From Steinernema hermaphroditum (lineage: Eukaryota > Nematoda > Chromadorea > Rhabditida > Steinernematidae), in NCBI GenBank assembly GCA_030435675.1, contig CM059624.1:7216769-7280768 (forward strand): a stretch of 64,000 nt of DNA, in the 5' to 3' direction. A program made the position numbers and the translations under genes. Of the stretch, positions 51,129-63,100 are shown piece after piece. How positions within the stretch are numbered: the stretch's first letter is position 1; every line of letters begins with the position of its first letter. The notes under the pieces were generated by a model, which saw only the letters and a program-made list of their open reading frames with translations, did not search any database and had not been told where the DNA came from.

Positions 51129-52996
51129 TCAATCCAGCTGGCCAACGGGCGCGTTTTGCAGCCAGAGTGAGTGCAGGAAGTCGTAGAGCTTCTCGCTCAC
51201 CGATACCTGAACGAAGACTGTGCTTCTTGTACTCTGCTGTGAGATACCTTGTAAGGAGTGGGATTGAGAGATCTGCGGTGGTCTTGGCGCATCTGCTCCA
51301 GCGAGCTGTGGACGTGTTCTTTCATCTCGAGGAGGCTCGGCAGCTTCTTCTGGATTTCTCCGTCGCTCCAGAAGGTGTCGTGGAGTCGCTCGACGCGGCT
51401 GGGAATGACCAGGGCTCTTTTGCTCTCCTAGAACTATGCTTTGACCTGGTATAAAAGGGGAAAGGGCACCTCAAAGGGGTGGCGACAGAGGATCTGTTCG
51501 CCGACCTTCGGTTCGCTTTCCTCTCCGAGGGTCATGAGGTCGAGGATGGCGAATCCGTTCCTTCCGAAGAGTCTGTAGCACTTCTTGCGCCCAGGGATGG
51601 TGATCTTCACGACATCCTGGCTGAGCTTAATCTTCGGCTGCCCGGAGATGGCGACAAGCTTGAACACGCAGCCGAGCGCCGGCTGTTTCTGGCACGTCAC
51701 CAGATGCGTCCCGACGCCGAAGGCATCAATCTCGTGGCGCTGCTCGTTGAGCGACATGATCGTCTCCTCGTTGATGTCGTTTGACGCGACGATGCCGAGG
51801 TCAGCGAACCAGCCCAGCTTCTCGGGGTCGCTGAACGCCTACTGTATCCTACCTTACACCGGGAAGGACTCACATCTCGGCGACCTTCCTGAAGCGCGCG
51901 CGGACCTCCTTGGAGAGGTAGGAGAGGTCTCCGCTGTCGATGCGGCAGCCGAGTGAACGGAAGCCGAGCTCGTTGAGCGCGAGGGTCACCGCACAGAAGT
52001 TGATGACGCCGCTCCGGAGGACGTCGTAGGTATCGATGAGCGCCAGGAAGGACTCGGGGAAGGCGATCGCGTAGGCGCAGAACGCCGCCAGCTCGCTCGA
52101 CGACACTTCGCTCCTCGAAACACCCCAGATGTTCTGAAACGGCGCCGAATCCACTGGTACGCCTCTGGTCCCTACTTGTTCCATGAGGAAGTCAAGCTTC
52201 TTCTGGCAGAGCTCGAAGAGGTTCACCTTCTTTTCGGTGTTCTCCTTGGCGCGTAACACGCGGACCTTCAAATCGTCCTCCGAACTGAAGGAGCAGATGA
52301 AGGAGTGCGCCTGGGTGCCCTTGACGGGGATGCCGTAGAGCTTTCCCGCCAGGAGGTTGCTGGTGGCGTCGAATCCGCCGATGTAGCAGTACTTGCTGGC
52401 GGAGAGGCCGCCGTTGGGGCCCTGCGCCCTCCTCAACCCAAACTCGAGGAGCTCGATGCGGTCGCCGGCCACTTGACGGAACCGCGCCGCGTTCGTCGCC
52501 ACGAGACTCGCGTAGTTGACGAGGTTCAAGAAGGTCGTCTCCATCAACTGACACACCGCCAGTGGACCGGTTACGGTAATCAGCGGGACCTTCGGGAACA
52601 CGGTAGATCCCTCGGGAACGGCGTCGAGCTGGATGCAGCGGCAGTCGAGGGACTGCAGGTAGTCGAAGAAGGCGGGCTCCGTGGACTTCGGAAAGGTCTT
52701 CTGGAGGAACTCGATATCTGGAAGTGACTACCGTGGACTTCTTCTCGGAAGGGAGACCCACCCGACTTGGAGAACTTGAAGTTCTGCACGAAGCGGAGAC
52801 AGTCCTCGAGCCCGGCGAAGATAGTGAACTCGCCGTGGAAGGGATTCTTCCGGAAGAAGAGATCGAAGACGGCGGGCTCGTTGTGCACGCTTGCCTTCCA
52901 GTAGCCGTAGCACATGGTCAGCTGGTAGAAGTCGGTCAGCAGCGGCTGTACGAGCGAGTCCTGGCCATTCATGTGGAGTCCGTTGGAATCGGACAT
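51129..52996 (-). CDS. Nicotinate phosphoribosyltransferase
   Basis: First enzyme of the Preiss-Handler route: joins nicotinic acid and PRPP to give NaMN for NAD synthesis, in the cytosol. Exons 52996-52762, 52717-51874, 51830-51470, 51427-51248 and 51206-51129 give 565 residues, against 538 in human; introns are 41-44 nt. Marks include [16 protein letters not shown] at the start, [30 protein letters not shown] (the catalytic-loop histidine), [31 protein letters not shown] and, near the end, [18 protein letters not shown]. The ATG lies 5 bp after TTGTATTCAG. The second intron acceptor was chosen at GCGTTCAG to keep the frame. Confidence 0.95.
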
Positions 52997-53561
52997 GCCT
53001 TCTGAATACAAGATTGAGCCTCTTCTGTAACCGAAGCCGTTTACCTGCTGACAGAACGAAAGCCATCGTGCAAGTTCGAAGAAACTGTGGACAGTGAAGC
53101 TGAAGAAGTGTGATAGACAGGACAGACGGAAAGCGGTGCGAAGAAGAAGTAAGCCGCCGAAGGGAACAAATAACAAAAGGGGCGACTGATATGGACGCGT
53201 AGTTCCTGGCTCAAACGACCTCTAATCGGAGCACCCCACAAGCATAGAACGCATTTATGAACAACAATTTTATCAGAGCACACTTTCATCCCGCTGTTGG
53301 GAAAAAAGTGTTTTTCGCGTGTGTTCACCTACAACCGCGCTTATCACCGAAACAACAGACCGCGATAATGCAGACCGGTGCGAAAACAACATGTTGCACC
53401 TACACGACGGCCACGGTGATCCCGAAACATACCAGCATTTAATGATAAAATACACATAATCTTCAAACAGCCTAACACAACCTTTTGCTAGCGGAAAGCA
53501 ACGACTCCTTCGCACTCTTAAGAAGGTCTGCTCTCTGAACGGCCTGAAACATTTCATCAGG
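52997..53561. other. Region between the phosphoribosyltransferase start and the next gene's stop
   Basis: 565 bp, no supported gene. Too long for a standard operon gap, so the phosphoribosyltransferase probably has its own promoter here. Confidence 0.45.
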
Positions 53562-54852
53562 TCACGCATCAGGGGACGTCGGACTCACTGCGCTCCTTGC
53601 CTCTTCCGCTTCCTTCAACTGCGCATGGAGTACATCGATTCGTTTCTCACAATCCGCAATCTCCTTGGTGGCGTCAAGTTCCTCCTGACAGAGCTTCCAC
53701 AGGTGCTTAAGGTGTTCTTTCTCGACTTCGGTGGTTGTAGGGGGCGGAGGCGCCACTTCGTTTTCCTTCTTGATCATCCGAATGAACTCATTCGCCGAGA
53801 TAGGCGATCTGAAAAGAAAGATACCAGCAAGCATCAAAGAAGCGGCCTACTGATGTTCAACTACTGTGGAGCTTTGTGAGGCTGTTTCCCCACGAGTGGG
53901 AGAAAGCGCACGTCTCAGGAACGCCTCGAGATCCTTTCCTGGTTTAAGCTCTTGGTTAAGCTTTCCTGGTTGAAGCGGTACGGAAACTATAGGTGGATCG
54001 ACCGGACGGAATGACTTGTACCGTTCCTCTTGTAGCTGAGCAGCCGTAGGCATCTGATACTTCTTCGCCGGTGCTTCCGCCTTCGACTTTTCAGGTTCGC
54101 TCTGTTGCTTGTTCTTCTTGTTGCCGCTCACTAGCTTCAGCTTTTCGAGAAGCGTGACTTTCCTTACAGCTTTCTTTCTCGGAAGTTCCACTTCAGCTTC
54201 ACGAGTATTAGTGCCGACATCGCTCTTCGAATTAGTGTCAGTTGACGTAGAAGCACCTTCATTTATCACCAGGGCTTTGCTGTCAATTGCTAGTAAAGGC
54301 TTCTTGGCAGGAGGCGGAGAAACGGTTGCAGTGGATGTCGGAGTAGGATTCGGTCTCGGCAACAGTGGCGGACGAGTTTTCCGAGCAGGATGCTGGAAAT
54401 AGGTGTGGTGGCTCTGAGTGAAGTTCAGCCTAAACTGAAATCGTAAGATGGTCCAAGGCATCGCCGATTCACCGATTCGAAGGCGACTCGTCTTCCGAAG
54501 AGGCGTTTGCACGCGGAGTTTCCCGTCGGAATCCGTTGTAATAGTTCTGTGCCGCGAAGTTTTGCCTGTACGGCCTGTAGCTCACCTAAACATGGGGGCT
54601 GAAATAAACAAAACAAACAGAAAGGCTTACGCCAGTTCGACCATGGTCGGGATTCCTTCCGTAGTAGTGGCGATCACGGCCCCGATATCCGCCGCTGGAC
54701 CTCGAGTCGCCTCCGTCCCAGGGTTCGCGCGGCCGGGAGTGGTCGTGCTCTCTGCCGTCCCTTCCTCGATGCACATCGTCTCTTCTGTAGTTCGCATCTC
54801 TAGAGTCGCCTTTTCCGTTCTCCCTAGGCGCCCCGTCATCTTCCCGAGTCAT
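53562..54852 (-). CDS. Low-complexity protein with C-terminal coiled coil, unrecognised
   Basis: Exons 54852-54631, 54585-54473, 54429-53851 and 53808-53562 give 386 residues; introns are 42-45 nt. The first 75 residues are Arg/Asp/Gly-rich (RDANYRRDDVHRGRDGREHD), followed by YRPYRQNFAAQNYYNGFRR, as in RNA- or chromatin-associated proteins. The middle is Ser/Thr/Pro/Lys-rich, and a conserved-looking segment reads LQEERYKSFRPVDPP with EAFLRRALSPTRG. The C-terminal 70 residues form a coiled coil (EKEHLKHLWKLCQEELDATK ... VLHAQLKEAEEARS). The layout is loosely like periphilin/Lge1 proteins, but I cannot show homology. The ATG directly follows CTGTTTTCAG. Confidence 0.6.
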
Positions 54853-57800
54853 CTGAAAACAGATCCATCAACGAACAGCTGAAGAAGAGCCGAGTTGCTC
54901 GAAGACCTTCAGCGACGCCGCGCCCTGGAGTCCGGGCCATCACCCCATGTGCAGCATCCCGATTCTCCAAAACATACTTCTTGCAATTTCCAGCTCTCCT
55001 TATTGTCGAGAAGTGCAAAAAGTAGACAGTAAAAGAACAGTATCTGGGAAAGGACGATGCAATGCAAGCGTTGCAGGAGCCTCAGTTGCAGAGCTTCCAG
55101 CAGGATTCGAGCTCGGAAGGCACTCTTTCGAGTCCTCTTCGCGGCAACCCCAAATGGCGCGCGAGATTCAGAATTCGGCTAGAACTTGTGAAACTACACA
55201 GCGACGGTTTTCTGAATCGTGGAGCATCCCTGCCGAGGGAATGTTCCACTGTTATTGGCAGGGACACGGTAACCTTTAACCTATCAGGCGAAACCAGGCT
55301 CATGCCAGGAGGGAGGAACAGTCCTAGAAGGTCGAAGTCCTAGAAGTTCGAAGACCGATTTTTTGCTCATCTCCGTCGAAGGAACATCAGAGACAACCTG
55401 AAAGAGCCAGATAGAAAGAGAGCTGGTTTCTTTAACTCACTGGACTCCTGACAGGAAACACAAAGAAGTTCAGCGTCATTGGAAATTAGAAGGGACAGTT
55501 CTCCCACTTTGTAACCAATCTTCCTCCGGGAGCCTCGTCTAATGCTGCTTCTGGAGCTTCTTCGGAGGCTTCTTCGAGACCTCTCGACGCCTCTTTCAGA
55601 ATCATTTCAGAAAACATTCGGAAAGACAGCTTGTGTTCCTTTTTTTTCAAGACTACTCGTTATTTCATAATCCGTTATTAAAAAATCATAAGATCGGTTT
55701 CCGTTAGTTTCCGATTTCCCAGGAACACTTGAGTGACCAAGGATAGAAGCTCCTCTGGACTAAAATTTTCCCTTTTGTCGGGCAAGCCATGAACTTTCCC
55801 TGTTTTGTACGATGTCTTGGGCGCCGTGTGGAGCATCAATGCGTCGTGAGTCCCATTAAATCGCTCTCCAGGGGTCGAAAACACCTTTTTTTGTCACACT
55901 GAGCGACTATTCAGCATCAATTACCGCCATCCGCCGCTTCAAAAGCGCCGCTGACACGAACTAATCACTCGGTGCCTTCGTTGCAACATCTGCGGACAGA
56001 TTAGGCGAGCGCGAAAGGTGTGCGTCGATGGAGTTTTCCGCATATTTGCAGTTCACAGATGGCTGCCAGGTGTGCATAACTCGCTGGCGGCTGGCAGAAA
56101 TGGGGCGAATTAAGTGGTCCTCTCGGTGTGTTCGGATGGAAACGGCGACTCTAATGCACAGGGATTCGCTTCTAGGCCAGGAGCTCTCTTGGGGACGCAA
56201 GTAATGCTTCCTAGAAAAGGCAAAGTATTGGAAGAAGGCACGAAAAGCAAATCTTGGACATCGGAAGGAATCTACACAGCCGGTCTTCCTTGTGATTCTG
56301 AGCGTTGAAGAAGAAAGAACGCCTCTATCGTCTTTGAAGTTAGTCATCGTATACGGTAGCTTGTGCAAGTTCCTCTCTCCTCTAGAGGGAACATCCTCTG
56401 GTTACCACCAGTCTCAGCTCTTCAAGAAGAACCGTACTATGTAGGACACCGCTTTGTATCGCATACCGTACCTGTCACCCTCTGTAACCCAGTCCTTTGT
56501 CGCCGAAGGCATCTGCGCATCCTTCAAACTTTTTCCGTTTCCGTCGGCGGCGTCGCGTGACCCGCGCAGCCGGCTTCGGCGCCCCTTTGTTTCATCAATT
56601 CACACCTGCCGCGTCTCCGACGATAATGAACCGTTCGGCTTTTTGCCGAACCATCGCCGCTCCCTCCTTGACGACCTCCGCTTCGCCGGAAACTCGGCGA
56701 CCCTTCGGTATTCTAATTAGCGGTTGCGCAACGCAACAAGCTTGCATGCGGGAGGCCGCGACCACACACAGCGCCAGCCTTGCAAGAAGTTTATTTATGC
56801 AAATAACGGAGGAGCCGAAAGGAGAATTCCGACGCCGCCGAATAAATGCTAATTTGATGGGTCGATTTACGACGCTTGTGGGCAAACAAGCTGCGCGACC
56901 GTATTTCAAATCGTCTTTGGCGCCAACCGCCTCTCTTTGTCCGTTTCGGCAACTGGCTACTGTAATCCAGCGCCCGAATCATGCCTCCGTTCGTGTTGAA
57001 TCTGAAAGACTCGTTGAATCTGAAAGACTCGTAGACTGTAGACTGTCTAAACGCTTCAGACTGGATCTGAAAGCAGGTCCCTCCTCTTCCGCTTCATTTC
57101 CCCCGGACGTAAAGTGATCGCAGGCCCATTTTCGGCGTGCAAATGCGTCGGAAGTTCCCAACTTTTTGAGTTCATTGGGAGTCCATAATCGGAGGCGCCG
57201 GGCATTCTCATGGTCAGTCGGTCACCTCATTAGCACGGCGAAGTCGCGTGCTCAATGGGCCCGAAGTGCGATCGACGGAGTGCCGAGGAGCGATCGCCTC
57301 CGGAAGGCGATCGGGTCGTCGCAGGTCGTCATTTTGAATGATGGCCAGTCGCCCGTTTTCCCACGCGGCGGCGCCTTTCATCCGACGCCTCCCCGGGCGC
57401 TGGCGGCCCTCCGAGGCAAAAACACGTGTAGTCGGAGGCGCGCGGTGATTACCGACGTCTTCCGGGCTCTGTGGTTGGCCGCCGACCGATTAGAGTGACC
57501 AATTGAGAGGTGATTAGGCCGATTAACGGCCTAGAAGTGTTTATCCTGAGTGCGACTGTAAACAGTGGGAACGCCGTCGCAAGAGGATTATGCTGTAAGC
57601 GAGGGCACTTACGGAGGTCCTAGACCATCTAGACAGCATGGAAGTACGACGTAGACGGCGTCCGGAAACTGTCTCACCATGAGAACGTCGCGGCGCAGAG
57701 ATGTATTTACGAAAAGCGCCGATTCCCATGGCGCGGCGAAACATCGGACTTTAATGATGTGTCGAGAAGCGACGAGATTTCCTTCGGTGTTTCGCTGCGG

Positions 57801-57902
57801 CACGATGACTAAGAGCCGCTGAGGCTATGGGAAAGCGCCTCGGCGCTGAGTAAGGCGACGCTCGTGCACCCTCGGTATCACAGCAGCTGGTTTCGCAAAA
57901 GC
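54853..57902. other. 3-kb stretch without a firmly supported gene
   Basis: Two weak candidates lie here. A plus-strand ATG frame, 55062-55343, encodes MQALQEPQLQSFQQDSSSEG and 73 more residues. A minus-strand frame, 55678-55884, reads protein-like (GLPDKRENFSPEELLSLVTQ) but has no ATG and no good acceptor upstream. From 56500 to 57800 the sequence is GC-rich with TAATTA runs, like the other non-coding stretches. Confidence 0.45.
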
Positions 57903-57908
57903 TTTATT
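57903..57908 (-). terminator. Poly(A) signal AATAAA of the DSL ligand gene
   Basis: TTTATT on the plus strand reads AATAAA on the minus strand, 196 bp beyond the stop codon. Confidence 0.55.
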
Positions 57909-58103
57909 GGACAAGAAGATATGTACATGTGAGTGATATGTGATCGGCGTGCAGAAGGCACGGAAGCACGAGGAATGGTCTCTGCGGCGGCAGAGAAGAC
58001 CCGTAGAGGAGAGGTCCGGTTGGAGGCATCCACGTCCCCTGTGGAGACGACCCGTTTCGGCGAGTGTACAATACTCCTAGGCGCCCGTCATGGCCACACA
58101 GGC

Positions 58104-60147
58104 TTAGACGCTGGAGAGTGCGTCGATCTCGGCGTAGTGCGGATCTTCGCGGAGCGCCTTCTCCGCCGCCTCGCGGAGACGCGAGTTAGGCGCCAAGACG
58201 GCCTCACACGGGTCGGCGCCGTACCTCGAGGCGTACTCGGACGACAGCGAGTATATCTGAAAGTGGTGTGAGGGTTAGGAGCGCTCTTCCAGTGAACGGG
58301 ACCCACCTTCGGCTCCTTCTTCGCCAGGGGAGCCTCGCGGATTTCGGGGTCGGAGTGTCTCCTCCGGATGAGAAAAACGATGAGGCCGAGAAGGACGAGC
58401 ACGAGGACGACGACGACTCCCAGGATGACCGTGATGAGTAGGAGCTGCTGGCTATCGTCGCAGCCGGGGTCCCGCAGCGAACAGTCCGGCCCCGAGAAGC
58501 AGCGCGGGCAGTGGCACTTGAAGGAAGTCGCGTCACTTTCGCACCAACCGCCGTTCCTAGGGGGACGTCACAAAAACGGAGAGAACACAAAAACTCACCT
58601 GCAGACGTTTTCGGCGCCGCATAGGTTCTCCTTCTTCGCCTGCCTACAATTGACGCCTTCGAAGCCATCAGCGCACCTCTTCTTGGCGATCTCGCAGTTG
58701 GCGCCTTCGAAGTCGGCCGGGCAACGGCATCCAACGCCTTCCACGTAGAATCCTCCTGAAGAGAGTCAGTAAGAGGGAGTTAGGCGGGCGCCTCCAAGGT
58801 CAGCGGCGTGAGTTCTCACCGTTTCGACACTCGCGCGCAGATGGCCGATCGCAAAATCTCCCACTCCACCCCTCTGGGCAACGGCACACGAAGTCGAAGG
58901 TGCCGATAGGCTGGCACTCGCCTTCGTTGGCACACGGATTCCCCTCTCCAGCGCAGGCACTCAGCGGAGTGGCACAGGTGTCTCCCGTGAATCCGGGGGG
59001 ACACTGACACATGAAGGGGCGCTCTGTAGAGGGTCGGCAGATGCCTCCGTTGAGGCAGGGACGGAGTCGGGTGCAGATGGAAGTACCTGAAGCGCCATTC
59101 TATGGGAGCCACGTAACGTCAGTCATACTGGTGTTGCAGTTGGTTCCTCCCCAGCCGGGTTCGCAGTCGCATCCGAAGGGAGATGAGCATGTGCCATGGA
59201 CACATCCGCGCATAGGAATGCATTGGTCACAGCGCTGTCCCTCGTAGCCTGAGGAGCAGAGGCACGTTCCGGGCCGGATGCATCTCCCGTGGCCACATCC
59301 TCCTTCGCAGATCGCTGAAATGGGCCGAACTGAGCACTTGGAGACCGCCAACGGTTCGATAAGTCTCTCCAGAAGACGAAAACAAACAACTTACGTTCTC
59401 TGCACAGCTTTCCTCCCCACCCCTCGGCGCACTTCGGAATCCCATCCGAAGAGCATACCGTATTCTTCGTCGGGAAGCATCTCCGCATGCAGTCGCTACC
59501 GTAGTAACTTTCCTCACAGAGTATACGGTACTCGAAGCGGGCGGTCCCGTTCTCTGTGCTGGCATATCTCCACTCTGTGCCGGGTCGTAATTTGTCGGAC
59601 TTTGCGAGTTGGTCGACCACTGGAAGACTCTCTGATTAGAGGTATCAAGGAGGTGGTGGTGGCACGCGTCTTCGGGGAACGATAAGCGCGAGGTGACCTG
59701 ATAAGGGGCGCGTAATCCGACTACCGAAAACACCGAAAAGCGCAGAAGATGCGGACAAAGGGCCACAAGATCGTTATCGAATTAGTGACGGTCAGAAGTC
59801 ATCGGGGAAGAGGTGCTCACCTCTTTCGTGTTGCAAGATCTGGACGATCAGCGAGTAGTCCTCTTTCCACTCGAAGGCGAAGGGCATCTGGATCTCGGAG
59901 ACGTTCCGCAGGTCAACTTCGGCGCTTCCAATGCCACAGCGACCGTCAACGCGGAGGGACGTCTCGAACTGCTTGAGGCAGAGCTTAAGGGTGACTGTCG
60001 AGTTTGGGAAGCTGGCATCTCTAAGGCGCATTTCGAAGCGACCGAGGGCCGAGGTCTGAAGGCGACTGTCGGGGAGGATGTCGGCGTGGAACGTACCTGT
60101 GGGAGAGCGGCGAGGAGGAGAGAAAGAGTTAAGAGGAGAGCACCCAT
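58104..60147 (-). CDS. DSL-family Notch ligand (Delta/APX-1/LAG-2 type)
   Basis: Transmembrane ligand for LIN-12/GLP-1/Notch receptors. Exons 60147-60097, 60055-59821, 59619-59395, 59314-59129, 59086-58820, 58755-58599, 58556-58307 and 58256-58104 give 507 residues. The signal peptide (MGALLLTLSLLLAALPQ) ends at intron 1. The MNNL domain follows (GRFEMRLRDASFPNSTVTLK), then the DSL domain (about 127-170: FEYRILCEESYYGSDCMRRC ... CAEGWGGKLC) and several EGF-like repeats (CEGGCGHGRC; CVHGTCSSPFGCDCEPGWGG; CLNGGIC; CRCPEGWSGRFC). The transmembrane helix is at about 411-436 (LLLITVILGVVVVLVLLGL), with a 70-residue tail ending LSSV, a class I PDZ motif. Size and EGF number fit APX-1 better than LAG-2. 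Confidence 0.93.
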
Positions 60148-63100
60148 CGGATCTTCTGGAGTCAATTAGGCATTCAGGGCTTCTCTGGAATCACGGAATG
60201 TGAGCGGCGGCTATCCGGCAGCGCTCCTTCCCTAATGAACACGACACGTCGCGCGCATCATTCCACAGTTCGACGAGAAGCGCCCCGCCCCCTCCGGTCG
60301 TCTTTGGGTGGCCGCGGCGGAGGGCGGACTGTGCCGGAATGAATGGACGCAGGCGACAGATGTCGGCGACGACCATCTGGGGGCGCAGGTAGAAGACACG
60401 CGTGACGTCACCCGAGGCTAATTTGAGGGTGGAGGCCCGCGCCGCACCCCCGCGCGACTTCGGTACTTCTGAGGCGCCGAAGAGGAAGGGGAGAGGCTGA
60501 GAAAGTGACACGGCGGGCCCGGGGAGTGCCCGGCGGAAGCGGGAGACGGTCCCGCATGGGGAACTCGGCACTTATTAGGCGGGCTCAAAGGCTCGAGAGG
60601 CCGCACTTTCTTTGTGGTAAGCCCAGGTCCGAGAGAGGCTGATAAACGACGCGGGCTTACAAGCACTCGAACCGATTACAGTCACTTAGGCGTGCATGGG
60701 AGGGGGCGGAAGGGCCATTGATGCGAAGTCCTCGGCGCTGAGTCAACGCGAAGTGCGTGAGAGCAGCGAGATGCATCTATAAAAGTGAAAACCGACCTTC
60801 CGGGGACCTCTCGAATGTCGGATTCTCATTAAAACGAGCGCCAAGGCGCCAAAAATGCTCAAAATCGAAAATCTCGACAGATTACGGTAGGGGGAGAGGT
60901 GTACCGCCAAAAGGACATCGCGTTTTTTGTGCAGTCGTAAAGCAAGTCGTCAAAAATGGGACTGACGGCCCGAAGGAGCGACCGAGAAGAAGACCGAAGA
61001 GGAGGCTGGGAACGGAAAAGGAAGCAAAGGGCAACTGCCTTTGAATCCAGCTCGCCTGTACATACGGGTACGGTATCGATTTGGAAGCGGACGGGAGTGA
61101 ATATTAAAAACGTCGTAAAACGGCGCCGGAGAGGCTTCGAGGGGCCGTGGAGCCGGAGAAGAGGTTCGCGCACTCCTGCTCGTCCACTTTCCGCTAGGGA
61201 TGCCCTTGAGAAGCCGGAAGCGCGCCGAGGTTGCGCATCGCCGTTTTTCTGTATTTGGCCCGAAGATTGCTCCTTTCGCCGGCCTCTGAGTTCGTTTTTG
61301 AGGGACCCAATTTGAGAGATCGTTCGGAACCGATGATTTATGGGTGAGGGCCGAACGGAGAGGTTCAGGTTGAGTTTCGAAATTGGATTTGCGAAATCCT
61401 TTGCGGTAAATCGAGGCGACAAAGCGGGCCGAGGCATTCCCACGGCAACAAATCAAGGAGGGCCGCCGGCCGCGACCACCGTAATTTCGGTCGTTTTGAG
61501 CGTCGGACGCCAATCAGCTGACGGCGGAAGACGCGCGGTGATTGACGGGCACGTGCGCGAAGAGGATCTTCCTGAATGGGGAGCGGAAGGGCGCCGCTGG
61601 TGACAGCCGGAGACGGTAATTGGCCAGGCAGGGGTGCACGAGAGGACGGGGCTGGCGAGGCGCCATTTGGAACACATTACGGGGGCCATTCGGAGTGAAG
61701 GATGGCGGCCCTCCGGAGTCGACGATCCGATTTGATTTGTGTTTACAAACAATACATCCCGAGTTATGGGAAGAAGACGTCGCGGATCATCGATTTTTTC
61801 TCTTCCAAGAAGCTACAGTAGAGCTTTTTGGATATTTGCCGAACCAATCGATGCTGCGAAAAGTGTTTGTCTTCTTTTTGTGCGATGCAAAGCAAACAGT
61901 CGACTACAGTATCCTATTGAGTGAGGTGATCAAGTGAAGATCTTCGAAAATTGGGGCGATTTTTGTGAGGAAAGAGATGATAAGAGTAGGCTCTTAAGTT
62001 GCACTTCGAACTCAAGCGGAGAAGGGAGGCAGGATCTTGTGTCCGAGAGCAATGGTGGGAGACGGTAGCTCGTTTAAAAATGTCATTTTCAGACACTACA
62101 CAGTGTCTAATAACGATAGACAAATGGGGGATGACCAATAGACATTATCTGCATGCCCGTATAGTTGCGAGCAAACTCGGACAGAGACTCTGTCTATCTA
62201 TTACGACGTAAGATTTGAAAGCTATTACGATCTAAGATTCGCGTAAACATGTGCTACAAGAGAAGCGGAAACGATTCGAATCAAATCGAAACGATTTCCG
62301 ATTCGTCGGCGCGATGAAAGAAAACATTCAAATGCACCTTTTCGCGAATCAAAAAGCGTCCCATTTCGGGGGTGCAGAACTAAAAACATGTCGAGAGCCC
62401 CGGCCAGGCACCTCCGCCTCGGCGTCTCAAAAACGCGAAAATCGCCCCGAGGGCCGATGAATAATCCGCGCTTTCTTTCCGCTGCCTAAGTGACATCGAA
62501 TTGCCCTCGTAAATCTCAAAGTGCAATTGCAACTCATTTATAATCGGAAAAAGCTTCTCGCCGCGAAAAGGGACCGTTCTCCGCATGACGAAGAAGCGGG
62601 AAATCGAGGAGGTCCGCGGGGTACGGTAGGGCTATCGGAGCGCCGATCGAAGCGTCTACCGTAGCAGCGAGTACAAACAAGACGGAGATCTCTCAATTAG
62701 GAAGATGCGGGACCGAGATAAGGCGCTGTTGTGGGAGAGGGGCTTACTCAGATGCCCACGGGTCCAAATTTACATAACGGCGCCGCACCTGGGAGTCGCT
62801 AATGGCCATCGGAAGAGGAATCGCCGAAATATGACAAATGTTGGCGCATCTGTGCGAGGCGTCGGCACGGAAGTGGCGGCGGAACACATGTTTGAGGACT
62901 TCTGGCGGCGACGGCGCCGCCAAGGGCCGAAGGCGCGCGGATCTGAGGCCAAAGAGATAATCCGACAGGTGGTTGCGTGCGCGAGATTTTGAGATTAGGA
63001 GGAGAAGCAGAAGTGGGAAGAAGCCAAGGTGCGAGGCCCTTCCTGGTCAGACAGTCGAGGGCCAATTAAGCGATCGAGAGGATTCTCGACGCGAAGTGCG

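Noticed and set aside
55062..55343. Plus-strand ATG frame of 93 codons
   Set aside because: No family resemblance, and the opposite strand is equally open. Kept only as a remark in the intergenic entry.
55678..55884. Minus-strand frame with NFSPEELLSLVTQ, at first sight Hsp70-like
   Set aside because: Only one short segment is suggestive. There is no start codon, the upstream sequence is A-rich rather than an acceptor, and no adjoining exon was found. It might be a pseudogene fragment.
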